DNA of 64,000 bases, from contig CP107851.1 in assembly GCA_036013505.1 (NCBI GenBank), positions 3,224,001 through 3,288,000 on the forward strand, given 5' to 3'. The position numbers and the translations under genes were made by a program. Source of the DNA: Streptomyces sp. NBC_00510. GTDB taxonomy: Bacteria; Actinomycetota; Actinomycetes; Streptomycetales; Streptomycetaceae. The notes below the pieces were generated by a model, which ran no database searches, was not told where the DNA came from, and was given only the letters and a program-made list of their open reading frames with translations. This document shows positions 53,676 through 62,484 of the stretch, piece by piece (the stretch's first letter is position 1; the number at the start of each line of letters is the position of its first letter).

Positions 53676-54512
53676 TCACTTCCGGGAGGCGGTACGTGAG
53701 GTGGGGCGGCGTCCGCCGACGGCGGCCAGGATGAGCAGCAGCACCCAGGTGACCAGCAGGCTGAGCACCGAGACGGCCACGGACAGCTGGGCCTGCGAGC
53801 CGCTGACCGTGACGATCCACACCGCGAAAGGCTGGAAGCCCAGCAGCTGGGCGACGGTGAACTCGCCGAGCACCAGGGCGAGGGTGAGGAAGGAGGCGTT
53901 GAGCAGCGCCCCGCGCAGGTTGGGCAGCACGACCCGGACCAGCGCGCGCGGCCAGTCGGCGCCGCAGGAGCGGGCCGCCTCGACCAGGGTGCGGACGTCC
54001 ACCGCCCGCAGTCCGGCGTCCAGGGCCCGGTACACGAAGGGCAGCGCCATCACGACGTACGTGAGCACCAGGACGACCGGGAAGGACGGGTTCTGGATGG
54101 CCACGAAGGTCTGGAAGAGCGGCGTGGTGGCCAGGTGCTCGGGGCCCCAGCGCAGCACGTTGCTCACCCCGGCGACCAGCGCGATCGGCGGCACGACCAG
54201 CGGCAGCGAGCAGACGACCTCGACCACCGGGCGCAGCCGGGGCGCGGACAGCCGCAACGCGACCATGGCCGGCACCATCAGCAGCAGGACGACGGCGATG
54301 GTGGCGGCCGCGAGCTCCAGGGAGAGCAGCAGGCTGGAGGTGAAGCCCTCGGCGCCCACGATCTGCCCGTACGCGTCGAAGGTGATGCCCTGGCCGGGGA
54401 CGTCCACGGTGAAGATCACCGAGGCGGCCAGCGGCACCAGGAAGTAGAGGCCGGCACCGGCGAGGACGATGCCGCGCCAGGGCCGGATCCGGGTGCTCGT
54501 CAGACCAGCCAT
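53676..54512 (-). CDS. ABC-importer permease 2
   Basis: A 278-residue inner-membrane permease with about six helices and the cytosolic EAA-type loop EAARSCGADWPRALVRVVLPNLRG, which contacts the ATPase. The start ATG at 54512 overlaps the end of the preceding permease gene by 13 nt, so the two are translated together. It pairs with permease 1 for one substrate. The family gives phosphonate-, spermidine- and iron-type importers; the exact substrate is unknown. Confidence 0.88.
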   Translation of the reverse strand: MAGLTSTRIRPWRGIVLAGAGLYFLVPLAASVIFTVDVPGQGITFDAYGQIVGAEGFTSSLLLSLELAAATIAVVLLLMVPAMVALRLSAPRLRPVVEVVCSLPLVVPPIALVAGVSNVLRWGPEHLATTPLFQTFVAIQNPSFPVVLVLTYVVMALPFVYRALDAGLRAVDVRTLVEAARSCGADWPRALVRVVLPNLRGALLNASFLTLALVLGEFTVAQLLGFQPFAVWIVTVSGSQAQLSVAVSVLSLLVTWVLLLILAAVGGRRPTSRTASRK

Positions 54513-55408
54513 CGCGCGCTCCGTCGTTGCAGGGGCAGGTAGACCGCCATGACCAGGCCGGCGACGACGACCATGTCCAGGCTGAGGGCGAGGGCGACGT
54601 TCTCCTGCCCGACCAGGACGTTGCCGGAGATGGCGTCGGCGATCTGCAGGGTGATCAGCGGCACGGAGCTGCCGACCATCGCCGCGGCGGTGGCGTAGGC
54701 GGCGAAGGCGCTGCCGAAGAGCAGGACCAGGCCGCCGAGGAGCGAGGGGGCCAGCACGGGCAGGGCGACGTGCCGCCAGTACTGCCCGTTGGTGGCGCCG
54801 TTGTTCTGGGCCGCCTCGCGCCACTGGACGCGCAGCCCCTCCAGCGCCGGGGTCACGGTGAGCACCATGAGCGGGATGAGGAAGTAGAGGTAGACGATGA
54901 CCAGGCCCCAGAAGCTGTAGAGGCTCCAGCCGTGGTCGGCGAGACCCAGGTGGCGGGTGAGGACGCCGGCGTTGCCCAGGGTCGCCACGAAGGCGAAGGC
55001 CAGCGGCACCCCGCCGAAGTTGGCGAGCACGCCGGAGGCGGTCAGCACGGCTTCACGCAGCGCGCGGAAGCGCGAGGTCACCACCGCCTGGGCGAGCAGC
55101 AGCCCGAACACCGCGCCGATGGCGGCGGAGAGCCCGCACAGCTTCACGCTGCCCCACAGGGCGGTCAGGTAGGCGCCCTGCAGGGAGGCGGTCAGGTTGG
55201 CCGTGGTGTACGAGGTGGCCCCGGTCGCGGGGTCCTTGACGGTGAAGGCGCCGTTGAGCATGGCGACCGCGGGGGCCCCGAAACTGATCGCCACGAAGAC
55301 GAGCAGCGGGACCACCGCGAGCCAGCCGGCCGAGCGCCGCCGCGCCGGGGCGGTGGCCCCGGCAGCGGCGGCGACGGGCGCCGCGGTGGCGGTCATCGGG
55401 TCGGTCAT
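54500..55408 (-). CDS. ABC-importer permease 1
   Basis: A 302-residue permease with about six helices and the ATPase-contact loop EAAQNNGATNGQYWRHVALPVL. The N-terminus is Ala/Thr-rich and cytosolic. The start ATG at 55408 overlaps the stop of the binding-protein gene in an ATGA junction, and its own stop overlaps permease 2. Tight coupling across this operon indicates equal expression. Confidence 0.88.
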   Translation of the reverse strand: MTDPMTATAAPVAAAAGATAPARRRSAGWLAVVPLLVFVAISFGAPAVAMLNGAFTVKDPATGATSYTTANLTASLQGAYLTALWGSVKLCGLSAAIGAVFGLLLAQAVVTSRFRALREAVLTASGVLANFGGVPLAFAFVATLGNAGVLTRHLGLADHGWSLYSFWGLVIVYLYFLIPLMVLTVTPALEGLRVQWREAAQNNGATNGQYWRHVALPVLAPSLLGGLVLLFGSAFAAYATAAAMVGSSVPLITLQIADAISGNVLVGQENVALALSLDMVVVAGLVMAVYLPLQRRSARWLV

Positions 55409-56565
55409 CCGGAGACGGCCTTGCCCCAGCCCTGGGCCAGCACTTCCTTGGCCTTGTTCTGCTGGGCGTCGGTCGGGAAGGACGGGGTGCCGCTGACCGC
55501 GGGGAGCTTGGCGGCGGCGGTCTTGTCGAGGGTGCCGGCCGTGTCCATGGCGGGCATCAGGACGGGGCGGGCGAAGCCGGCGAGCCACAGGTTCTGGCCC
55601 TCGGTGCTGTACAGGTACTCCTGCCACAGGCGGGCGGCCGCCGGGTGCGGGGCGTCCTTGTTGATCGCCTGCGCGTAGTACTGGGCGTACTCGCCGTCGC
55701 TCGGGACGGAGACCTTCCAGTCCACGCCCTTGCTGGCGAACTCCTCGGCGTAGCCGGCGTTGAGGTAGTCCCAGTCGATGCTGATCGGGGTCTCACCCTT
55801 CTCGACGGTGGCCGGGGTGGACTCGACGGGGTTGTAGTTGCCGTTCTTCTTCAGCTTGCCGAAGAAGTCGATGCCGGGCTGGATGTCGTCGAAGGAGCCG
55901 CCGTTGGCCAGCGCCGCCGCGTAGACGCCGCCGAAGGCCGAGCCCGACTTGGTCGGGTTGCCGTTCATCGCGACCTGGCCCTTGTACTCGGGCTTGAGCA
56001 GGTCGGCGAAGGTGGTCGGGCAGTTCTTGACGCGCTTGGCGTCGCAGCCGATGGAGACGTAGCCGCCGTAGTCGTTGTACCAGCGGGCCTGGGCGTCCTT
56101 CTGGGCGGCCGGGATGTCGTCGTAGGAGGCGACCTTGTAGGGGGCGAACAGGCCCTGCTGGGCGCCGCTGATCGCGAAGGACGCGCCGAGGTCGAGGACG
56201 TCGGGGGCGCGGTCCTGGCCCTTGCGGGAGGTGACGGCGTTGATCTCGTCCTGGCTGGCGGCGTCCGGAGTCTCGTTCTGGATCTTGATGCCGTACTTCT
56301 TGGTGAAGCCGTCGATCAGCGCGCCGTAGTTCGCCCAGTCGCGGGGCAGGGCGATCGCGTTGAGCGTGCCCTCCTTCTTGGCGGCGGCGACCAGGGCGTC
56401 CATGCCGCCGAATTCCTCGGCGGAGGTCGCGGTGGCCGCGCTCTTGCCGTTCTTGCCGTCGGCGGCGGTCTGGGTGGTGGGGGCCGAGCCGCAGGCGCTG
56501 AGCGCCAGCGCGGTCACGGCGAGGCCGGCGGCGAGTGCGGCCGCCTTCGGGAGGGACGCGGGCAC
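55405..56565 (-). CDS. ABC-importer substrate-binding lipoprotein (PhnS/AfuA/PotD-like)
   Basis: A 386-residue lipoprotein (LSAC lipobox, Cys25) with a family-6-type binding domain. LVAAAKKEGTLNAIALPRDWANYGALIDGF and VLDLGASFAISGAQQGLF are typical of the phosphonate, iron and polyamine binding proteins. The ligand is not known: Streptomyces relatives are often labelled 2-aminoethylphosphonate binders, without proof here. The GTG at 56565 has AGGAGA upstream. It is first in a five-gene operon and diverges from the GntR regulator, which probably controls it. Confidence 0.88.
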   Translation of the reverse strand: MPASLPKAAALAAGLAVTALALSACGSAPTTQTAADGKNGKSAATATSAEEFGGMDALVAAAKKEGTLNAIALPRDWANYGALIDGFTKKYGIKIQNETPDAASQDEINAVTSRKGQDRAPDVLDLGASFAISGAQQGLFAPYKVASYDDIPAAQKDAQARWYNDYGGYVSIGCDAKRVKNCPTTFADLLKPEYKGQVAMNGNPTKSGSAFGGVYAAALANGGSFDDIQPGIDFFGKLKKNGNYNPVESTPATVEKGETPISIDWDYLNAGYAEEFASKGVDWKVSVPSDGEYAQYYAQAINKDAPHPAAARLWQEYLYSTEGQNLWLAGFARPVLMPAMDTAGTLDKTAAAKLPAVSGTPSFPTDAQQNKAKEVLAQGWGKAVSG

Positions 56566-56620
56566 GGAAGTCTCCTGGAGGGGAAGTCGGGTCCTGAGGG
56601 CCAGGGAGGTCGGGGCGGTT

Positions 56621-56640
56621 CAACTTGTCCGAACAAGTTG
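56621..56640. promoter_or_regulatory. Likely operator of the GntR regulator
   Basis: CAACTTGTCCGAACAAGTTG has perfect 8-bp arms with a 4-nt centre. It lies 56 nt upstream of the binding-protein start in the divergent region shared with the GntR gene, the place and form expected for a HutC-type site. Confidence 0.7.
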
Positions 56641-56842
56641 GCCTTCAGTAGGCCGTGCGTCAATGGCCTTTCCGTAAACGGCGGGAAAACCTCGGCAAGC
56701 CTGCAGAGGGCAGTCGTCCCTTTTCAGCCAAGGAGCCCGGGAGCGGCCCCGGGAGCCGTGAACCCCTGCGCGCGATCGGCGCCCGGCTCGTCTACGCTGA
56801 GCGATGTTGTGCGCAGACGGTGAATGAACGGAAGGGGGCGCG

Positions 56843-57610
56843 GTGGCGGCGCGGCACGAGGAGATCGCCGAGGAGCTCCGGCGGGCCATCGACGACGAGG
56901 AGTACACGGTCGGTGCCCTGCTCCCGCCGGAGACCGAACTGGCCGCCCGGTACGGCGTCTCCCGTGGCACGGTGCGCCAGGCCGTGGCCGCGCTGACCGC
57001 GGAGGGGCTGATCGGCTCCCGTCAGGGCGCCCGCCGCGTCGTGCTGGCCAGCCGGCGCAGCCAGAGCTTCGCGGAGCTGCGCAGCTTCGCCCAGTGGGCG
57101 CGGGCCATGGGCCGCGCCGCCTCCGGCACCGTGGTCCGCACCGAGACCCGGCCGGCCACCGCTGAGGACGCCACGCGCCTGCACCTGCGCACGGGCGCGG
57201 ACGTGCTGTACGTGCTGCGGGTGCGCGGACTGGACGGTGAGCACGTCCTGGTGGAGCGCACGGTCTACGCCGACTGGATCGCCCCCGCGGTGCTGCGCAT
57301 AGAGCCGGACTGCGAGTCGGTCACCCAGCGGCTGTACGACGACACGGGCCTGGTCTTCGCCTACGGGGAGCACCTGATCGACGCGGTCGCGGCCGGCACC
57401 CGGGACAGCGAACTGCTGGGCGTGCGGCGCGGCAGCCCGCTGCTGCGGGTGCGCCGGGTCACCACCACGCAGAAGGGCCGCCCGGTGGAGTGGTCGGACG
57501 ACCGCTACCGCTCGGACGCCGTCAACTTCAGCATCCACAACTCGATCGGCTCCAACCCGCTGGCCCGCCAGGCCGGCCCCGGGCTCAGGGAGCCGTACGC
57601 GGCACCGTGA
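56843..57610 (+). CDS. GntR/HutC-family transcriptional regulator
   Basis: A 255-residue regulator. The N-terminal winged helix (about 5-70) reads YTVGALLPPETELAARYGVSRGTVRQAVAALTAEGLI. A C-terminal UTRA domain (about 90-235) binds the effector, probably a phosphorylated small molecule. It diverges from the ABC operon, with a perfect palindrome between them, and likely represses it until the substrate is present. GTG at 56843 has GAAGGGGG upstream. Its last 26 nt overlap the end of the convergent gluK. Confidence 0.9.
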   Translation: MAARHEEIAEELRRAIDDEEYTVGALLPPETELAARYGVSRGTVRQAVAALTAEGLIGSRQGARRVVLASRRSQSFAELRSFAQWARAMGRAASGTVVRTETRPATAEDATRLHLRTGADVLYVLRVRGLDGEHVLVERTVYADWIAPAVLRIEPDCESVTQRLYDDTGLVFAYGEHLIDAVAAGTRDSELLGVRRGSPLLRVRRVTTTQKGRPVEWSDDRYRSDAVNFSIHNSIGSNPLARQAGPGLREPYAAP

Positions 57611-58973
57611 GGGTCACCACCAGTCCGTGCGGCTCGTTCGGCGCGTACGCGATGCTGCCGCCGCCCTGCGTCAGCAGCACCCGCGCGATGGACAGGCCGA
57701 GGCCCGAGCCGTCGACGTTCTGGTGACGCGGGCTGCGCCAGAAACGGTCGCCGATGCGGGCGAGTTCGTCCTCGGTGAGACCCGGGCCGCCGTCGGCGAC
57801 GGTCACGTCGATCGCGCCGGGGCGGCCGCGCAGTTCGGTGGTGACCCGCACGCGTTCACCGTCCGGGGTGAACTTCACGGCGTTGTCGATCACGGCGTCG
57901 AGGGCGCTGGACAGCGCCACCGGGTCGGCCCAGCCGGTCACGGCGGCGGCGCCCCCGTAGGAGAGCTCCACGCCGTCGCGCTCGGCGACCGGCCGCCACG
58001 CCTCGACGCGTTCCGCGGCGAGGGCGGCGATGTCGGTGAGGGCGAGGTTGGCCTCCGCGTGCTCGGCGGTGGCGAGGCCCAGCAGGTCGTCCAGGACCGA
58101 GGCGAGGCGCTTGCCCTCCTCCCGGACCGAGGCGATCTCCTCGTGCCCGTCGGGCAGTTCCAGGCCCAGCAGCTCGATCCGCAGCAGCAGTGCGGACAGC
58201 GGGTTGCGCAACTGGTGGGAGGCGTCGGCGACGAAGGCCCGCTGCTGGTCGAGCACCTCCTCGACGTTGTCGGCCATCTCGTTGAACGAGCGCGCCAGGC
58301 GCCGCAGTTCCGGCGGCCCCCCGGACACCGCCACACGGGACTTCATCCGGCCGGTGGCGATGTCGTGGGTGACCCGGTCCAGCACCCGGACCGGGCGCAG
58401 CACCCAGCCGGTGAGCCGGAAGGCGGCCATGACGGCCACGATCATGGCGGCCAGCTCACCGGCCGCGAGCAGCAGCCAGCCGCGCAGGATGCGCGAGCGC
58501 ATCGCGCCGGTCGGCGAGTCGGTGAGCACGACCGCGACGACGTCGCCGTCCCGGACGACCGGGGAGGCGACCGACAGGGAGCGGTGCTGCCAGGGCCAGA
58601 TCTGCTTGGGGTCGTGGCTGCGCCGCCCGGCCAGGGCCTCGCTGTACGCGGTGAAGGCCTCACCGCCGGTGGGCAGCGTCCAGCCCTTCGGGGCCGAGGC
58701 GATCGGCTCGCCGTCGCGGTCGAAGACGCCGGCCCGGATCCCGTACACGTAGTGGTACTGCAGCAGCTCCGCCCGCAGCGTCTTCACCCGTTCGCCGCTG
58801 CCGTCGGTGCTGACGTACTGGGCCAGCGCGGCGAAGCGCGCGGTGTCGTCGATGCGGTCGACGACGACGCGCTGCTGCTGGGCGGCGGCCAGGCTGGCGG
58901 CGAGCGGGAAGCCGAGGGCCAGCAGCACACCGGCCATCAGCACGATGAGCAGCGGCAGCAGCCGGGTGCGCAC
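57585..58973 (-). CDS. gluK: Sensor histidine kinase, GluK-type
   Basis: A 462-residue membrane sensor. Helix 1 (about 6-28), an extracellular sensor loop (about 30-163), helix 2 (about 164-186), HAMP (about 188-240), the phospho-accepting His253 in ADASHQLRNPLSALLLR, and the ATPase domain (NAVKFTPDG, DGGPGLTEDEL, GSGLGLSIARVL). In S. coelicolor the GluR/GluK pair beside gluABCD responds to glutamate and controls its uptake. The GTG at 58973 uses an AGGAGG that overlaps the gluR stop codon, so translation is coupled. The name rests on position and organisation. Confidence 0.85.
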   Translation of the reverse strand: MRTRLLPLLIVLMAGVLLALGFPLAASLAAAQQQRVVVDRIDDTARFAALAQYVSTDGSGERVKTLRAELLQYHYVYGIRAGVFDRDGEPIASAPKGWTLPTGGEAFTAYSEALAGRRSHDPKQIWPWQHRSLSVASPVVRDGDVVAVVLTDSPTGAMRSRILRGWLLLAAGELAAMIVAVMAAFRLTGWVLRPVRVLDRVTHDIATGRMKSRVAVSGGPPELRRLARSFNEMADNVEEVLDQQRAFVADASHQLRNPLSALLLRIELLGLELPDGHEEIASVREEGKRLASVLDDLLGLATAEHAEANLALTDIAALAAERVEAWRPVAERDGVELSYGGAAAVTGWADPVALSSALDAVIDNAVKFTPDGERVRVTTELRGRPGAIDVTVADGGPGLTEDELARIGDRFWRSPRHQNVDGSGLGLSIARVLLTQGGGSIAYAPNEPHGLVVTLTVPRTAP

Positions 58974-58987
58974 GGAGGAACGGCCTC

Positions 58988-59698
58988 CTAGCCGGAGGGC
59001 ACGACGAGGCGGTAGCCGACCCCGCGCACGGTCTCGATCAGGGAGGGCAGGCGCAGCTTGGACCGCAGGGACGCCACATGCACCTCAAGGGTGCGCCCGG
59101 TCCCCTCCCAACTCGTCCGCCACACCTCGCTGATGATCTGTTCACGGCGGAAGACCACACCGGGCCGCTGCGCGAGCATCGCGAGCAGGTCGAACTCCTT
59201 GCGGGTGAGCGCGACCGGCTCGTCGCCGACGGTGACCTTGCGGGTCTCCAGCTCCACACGGACCGGGCCGAGCCCGATGACGCCGCCCGCGGCCTCCGTG
59301 CCCTCCGTCTCGGGCCCGGCGGGCGCCTCCTGCGCCTTGCGGCGGCAGACGGCGTGGATGCGGGCGAGCAGCTCACCGGTGTCGTACGGCTTCACCACGT
59401 AGTCGTCGGCGCCGAGGTTGAGGCCGTGGATGCGGGACCGCACGTCGGCACGCGCGGTCACCATGATCACGGGGATGGCGGTGCGCAGCCGGATGCGGCT
59501 GCACACCTCGAAGCCGTCCTGGTCGGGCAGGCCGAGGTCGAGCAGGACCACGTCGAAACCGGGCCCGTGGTCGGGCAGCAGCGCGTGCAGCGCCTCCTCG
59601 CCGCTTCGGGCGTGGGTGACCTGCAGCCCGTGCTTGGCCAGCACGGCCGACAGCGCGGCGGCGACCCGGTGGTCGTCCTCCACGAGCAGCAGTCTCAT
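58988..59698 (-). CDS. gluR: OmpR-family response regulator, GluR-type
   Basis: A 236-residue regulator. The receiver domain (1-115) has acidic MRLLLVEDDH, phospho-acceptor Asp54 in VVLLDLGLP, Thr in VMVTARAD and Lys in DYVVKPYD. The C-terminal winged helix (about 145-236) reads LTRKEFDLLAML and then GRTLEVHVASLRSKL. It should bind the divergent gluA promoter region. ATG at 59698 has GGGAGGT upstream, and the frame extends to 59785 without a better site. gluK follows in the same operon. Confidence 0.87.
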   Translation of the reverse strand: MRLLLVEDDHRVAAALSAVLAKHGLQVTHARSGEEALHALLPDHGPGFDVVLLDLGLPDQDGFEVCSRIRLRTAIPVIMVTARADVRSRIHGLNLGADDYVVKPYDTGELLARIHAVCRRKAQEAPAGPETEGTEAAGGVIGLGPVRVELETRKVTVGDEPVALTRKEFDLLAMLAQRPGVVFRREQIISEVWRTSWEGTGRTLEVHVASLRSKLRLPSLIETVRGVGYRLVVPSG

Positions 59699-59988
59699 CC
59701 GTTCACCTCCCGCGGTCCGGCCCTTCACGCCCCCGCAATCATGCTCTACCACCGAATACACGCCGATGGGCCACGTGCGCGTCAAGCGCAGCCCGGTCCT
59801 GCGGGACGACTGTTACGGAGCCGGTACGCTGCACAACCGGCCGGGCTCACCCACAGTGCCGGATTTGTGCCAGCCAGTGACCGGATCGTGATGCTCAAGT
59901 TCCCCTCAGATGTGCTGACTCGGTTTGCCAAGCGTCAATAGGGTGATCGCCAAGGTCTGGTCAACCGACGAGGATGGAGCACACGCCG
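59699..59988. promoter_or_regulatory. gluR-gluA divergent regulatory region
   Basis: These 290 nt must contain the promoters of gluRK and gluABCD and the likely GluR site. Repeats of the type CAGTG and CCGGAT lie near 59850-59890, but I cannot point to a convincing operator. Confidence 0.5.
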
Positions 59989-60765
59989 ATGACCGAAGTG
60001 CCGGTGACCGAGGACGCCGTTACGGCGCCCGACGACCTGGTCGTACTGAAGGACGTGAACAAGCACTTCGGCGCGCTGCACGTGCTCCAGGACATCAACC
60101 TCAGCATCGGCCGCGGCGAGGTCGTGGTCGTCATCGGCCCCTCGGGGTCGGGCAAGTCGACGCTGTGCCGGGCCGTCAACCGCCTGGAGACGATCGATTC
60201 GGGCGCGATCACGATCGACGGGAAGCCGCTGCCCCAGGAGGGCAGGGAGCTGGCCCGGCTGCGCGCCGACGTCGGCATGGTCTTCCAGTCGTTCAACCTC
60301 TTCGCGCACAAGACGGTCCTGGAGAACGTCACGCTCGGCCAGGTCAAGGTGCGCAAGGCCGGCAAGAAGGCCGCCGAGGAGCGGGCCCGCGCGCTGCTGG
60401 ACCGGGTGGGCGTGGGCAGCCAGGCGGACAAGTACCCGGCGCAGCTCTCCGGGGGCCAGCAGCAGCGCGTGGCGATCGCCCGGGCGCTGGCGATGGAGCC
60501 GAAGGTCATGCTCTTCGACGAGCCGACCTCGGCGCTCGACCCGGAGATGATCAACGAGGTGCTGGAGGTCATGCAGCAGCTCGCGCGCGACGGGATGACG
60601 ATGGTAGTCGTCACCCATGAGATGGGCTTCGCCCGGTCCGCCGCCAATCGCGTGGTCTTCATGGCGGACGGGCGGATCGTCGAGCAGGCGACGCCCGACC
60701 AGTTCTTCAGCAATCCCCGGAGCGACCGGGCCAAGGACTTCCTTTCGAAGATCCTTCACCACTGA
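59989..60765 (+). CDS. gluA: Glutamate ABC importer ATPase
   Basis: A 258-residue polar-amino-acid ATPase. Walker A is GPSGSGKST (about 50-58), the Q-loop is in [15 protein letters not shown], signature [17 protein letters not shown], Walker [15 protein letters not shown] and switch His in [10 protein letters not shown]. It should drive glutamate uptake through GluC and GluD. The ATG at 59989 has GGAG 9 nt upstream and matches the known GluA N-terminus (MTEV); ATG at 59974 is less likely. gluB follows after 39 nt. Confidence 0.93.
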   Translation: MTEVPVTEDAVTAPDDLVVLKDVNKHFGALHVLQDINLSIGRGEVVVVIGPSGSGKSTLCRAVNRLETIDSGAITIDGKPLPQEGRELARLRADVGMVFQSFNLFAHKTVLENVTLGQVKVRKAGKKAAEERARALLDRVGVGSQADKYPAQLSGGQQQRVAIARALAMEPKVMLFDEPTSALDPEMINEVLEVMQQLARDGMTMVVVTHEMGFARSAANRVVFMADGRIVEQATPDQFFSNPRSDRAKDFLSKILHH

Positions 60766-60804
60766 GAGCGACACCGACGGTTCGCCGACCTAAGGATGAT
60801 CACG

Positions 60805-61725
60805 ATGAGCTTCCGTACCACTGCCGCCGCCGCTCTGGCCGTCCTGGCGCTGACCGCCACCGCGACCGCGTGCGGCAAGGAGGGCTCGCCCTCCTCCTCC
60901 AGCACCCCTGACAAGGGCTCCAGCAGCGCGGCCGCCGCCGAACTGCCCACCTACACCGTCAAGACCGGTGTGGACCTGGCCGGCTCCAAGACCTGGGACC
61001 GGATCAAGAAGAACGGCAAGCTCGTCATCGGCGTCAAGGCCGACCAGCCGAACCTGGGCTACCAGGACCCCGGCAGCAAGAAGTACTCCGGCTTCGACAT
61101 CGAGATCGCCAAGATGATCGCCGCCGACCTCGGCTTCGACGAGAGCAAGATCGAGTACAAGACGATCCAGTCGGCCAACCGCGAGACCGCCCTCTCCGGC
61201 GGCCAGGTCGACTACTACGTCGGCACGTACACCATCAACGACGAGCGCAAGAAGTCCGTCTCCTTCGCCGGCCCGTACTTCGTCGCGGGCCAGGACCTCC
61301 TGGTCAAGAAGGGCAGCGGCATCAAGAGCACGGGCGACCTCAAGGGCAAGAAGGTCTGCTCCGCGACCGGTTCGACCTCCATCCAGCGCATCAAGGAGGG
61401 CAACTACGGCGCCGAGCCCGTCGAGTACGACTCCTACTCTCTGTGCGTGCAGAACCTGGCCTCCGGCCAGGTCGACGCGGTGACCACCGACGACGCCATC
61501 CTCAAGGGCTACGCGGCCCAGGACCCGGCCAACCTCGAGGTCGTCGGCAAGCCGTTCTCCGAGGAGCCCTACGGCGTGGGCCTGCTCAAGGACGACACCG
61601 TCCTGCAGGAGGCCATCACCAACGCGCTGAAGAACCACGAGGACAACGGCGACTGGAAGAAGGCGTACGACGCCACGCTCGGCAAGTCCGGCGTGAGCGC
61701 CGAGATCCCGCAGCTCCAGTCCTGA
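60805..61725 (+). CDS. gluB: Glutamate-binding lipoprotein
   Basis: A 306-residue binding protein. The signal ends at TATAC (Cys23), so it is probably a lipoprotein. Ser-rich linker, then a family-3 solute-binding domain (GFDIEIAKMIAADLGFDESK, SVSFAGPYFVAGQD, VDAVTTDDAILKGY). Two cysteines (KKVCSATGS and YSLCVQNL) likely form a disulfide and recur in the receptor kinase. It captures glutamate outside and hands it to GluC/GluD. The ATG at 60805 has AAGGA 8 nt upstream. Two hairpins follow, probably limiting read-through. Confidence 0.93.
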   Translation: MSFRTTAAAALAVLALTATATACGKEGSPSSSSTPDKGSSSAAAAELPTYTVKTGVDLAGSKTWDRIKKNGKLVIGVKADQPNLGYQDPGSKKYSGFDIEIAKMIAADLGFDESKIEYKTIQSANRETALSGGQVDYYVGTYTINDERKKSVSFAGPYFVAGQDLLVKKGSGIKSTGDLKGKKVCSATGSTSIQRIKEGNYGAEPVEYDSYSLCVQNLASGQVDAVTTDDAILKGYAAQDPANLEVVGKPFSEEPYGVGLLKDDTVLQEAITNALKNHEDNGDWKKAYDATLGKSGVSAEIPQLQS

Positions 61726-61731
61726 AGCGGG

Positions 61732-61757
61732 CGGGACCCGGCCTGACCCGGGTCCCG
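61732..61757 (+). terminator. First hairpin between gluB and gluC
   Basis: A 10-bp perfect stem (CGGGACCCGG with CCGGGTCCCG) and a 6-nt loop lie 6 nt after the gluB stop. It is probably a partial terminator that keeps gluB expression above gluC and gluD. Confidence 0.55.
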
Positions 61758-61787
61758 TCCCCCCTCCCCGGCACAGCCCGAGCCTGA

Positions 61788-61819
61788 TGCGCCGGCGGCC
61801 AGGAGCGGCCGTCGGCGCA
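61788..61819 (+). terminator. Second hairpin between gluB and gluC
   Basis: TGCGCCGGCGGCC and GGCCGTCGGCGCA form a 13-bp stem with one G-T pair and a 6-nt loop, ending 17 nt before the gluC start. Confidence 0.5.
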
Positions 61820-61836
61820 CCCCTTTCGGAGAATCG

Positions 61837-62484
61837 ATGAACGTACTGCTGGACAACTTCGCGCTCTTCCGCGAGGGGTTCCTCGGCACGGTCGAGCTGA
61901 CCGCGCTCAGCGGGGCGATCGCCCTGGTGCTCGGGGTGATCATGGCCGCATTCCGGGTGTCCCCGGTGCCGCCGCTGCGTGCCTTCGGCACGGCGTGGGT
62001 GACCCTGCTGCGCAACACCCCGCTGACCCTGCTCTTCTTCATCGCGGTGCTGGTGCTGCCCCGGCTGGGGCTGAACACCTGGAGCTTCTTCCGGCTCGCC
62101 GTGCTCGCCCTGAGCTGCTACACCTCGGCGTTCATCTGCGAGGCCGTGCGCTCGGGCATCAACACCGTCCCGCTCGGGCAGGCCGAGGCCGCCCGGAGCC
62201 TGGGGATGACCTTCACCCAGACCCTGCGGCTGATCATCCTGCCGCAGGCCACCCGGACCGTGCTGCCGCCCATCGGCAGCCTGCTGATCGCGCTCACCAA
62301 GAACTCCGCGATCGCCGGTGGGTTCAGCGTCACCGAGCTGTTCAGCGTGCAGAAGGCGCTCGGTGAGAAGGGCTACAGCATCTTCGCGACCTTCGTCTGG
62401 GTGGCACTCGCCTACCTGGTCCTCACCCTCTTCATCAGCGCGGTCTTCCGACTGCTCGAGAGCCGGCTGGCGGTGGCCCGATGA
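61837..62484 (+). CDS. gluC: Glutamate ABC importer permease
   Basis: A 215-residue polar-amino-acid permease with about five helices. It has NTPLTLLFFI near helix 2 and the ATPase-contact loop QAEAARSLGMTFTQTLRLIILPQA. CGGAGA lies upstream of the ATG. Its stop overlaps the gluD ATG (ATGA), so the two subunits are made together. Confidence 0.93.
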   Translation: MNVLLDNFALFREGFLGTVELTALSGAIALVLGVIMAAFRVSPVPPLRAFGTAWVTLLRNTPLTLLFFIAVLVLPRLGLNTWSFFRLAVLALSCYTSAFICEAVRSGINTVPLGQAEAARSLGMTFTQTLRLIILPQATRTVLPPIGSLLIALTKNSAIAGGFSVTELFSVQKALGEKGYSIFATFVWVALAYLVLTLFISAVFRLLESRLAVAR

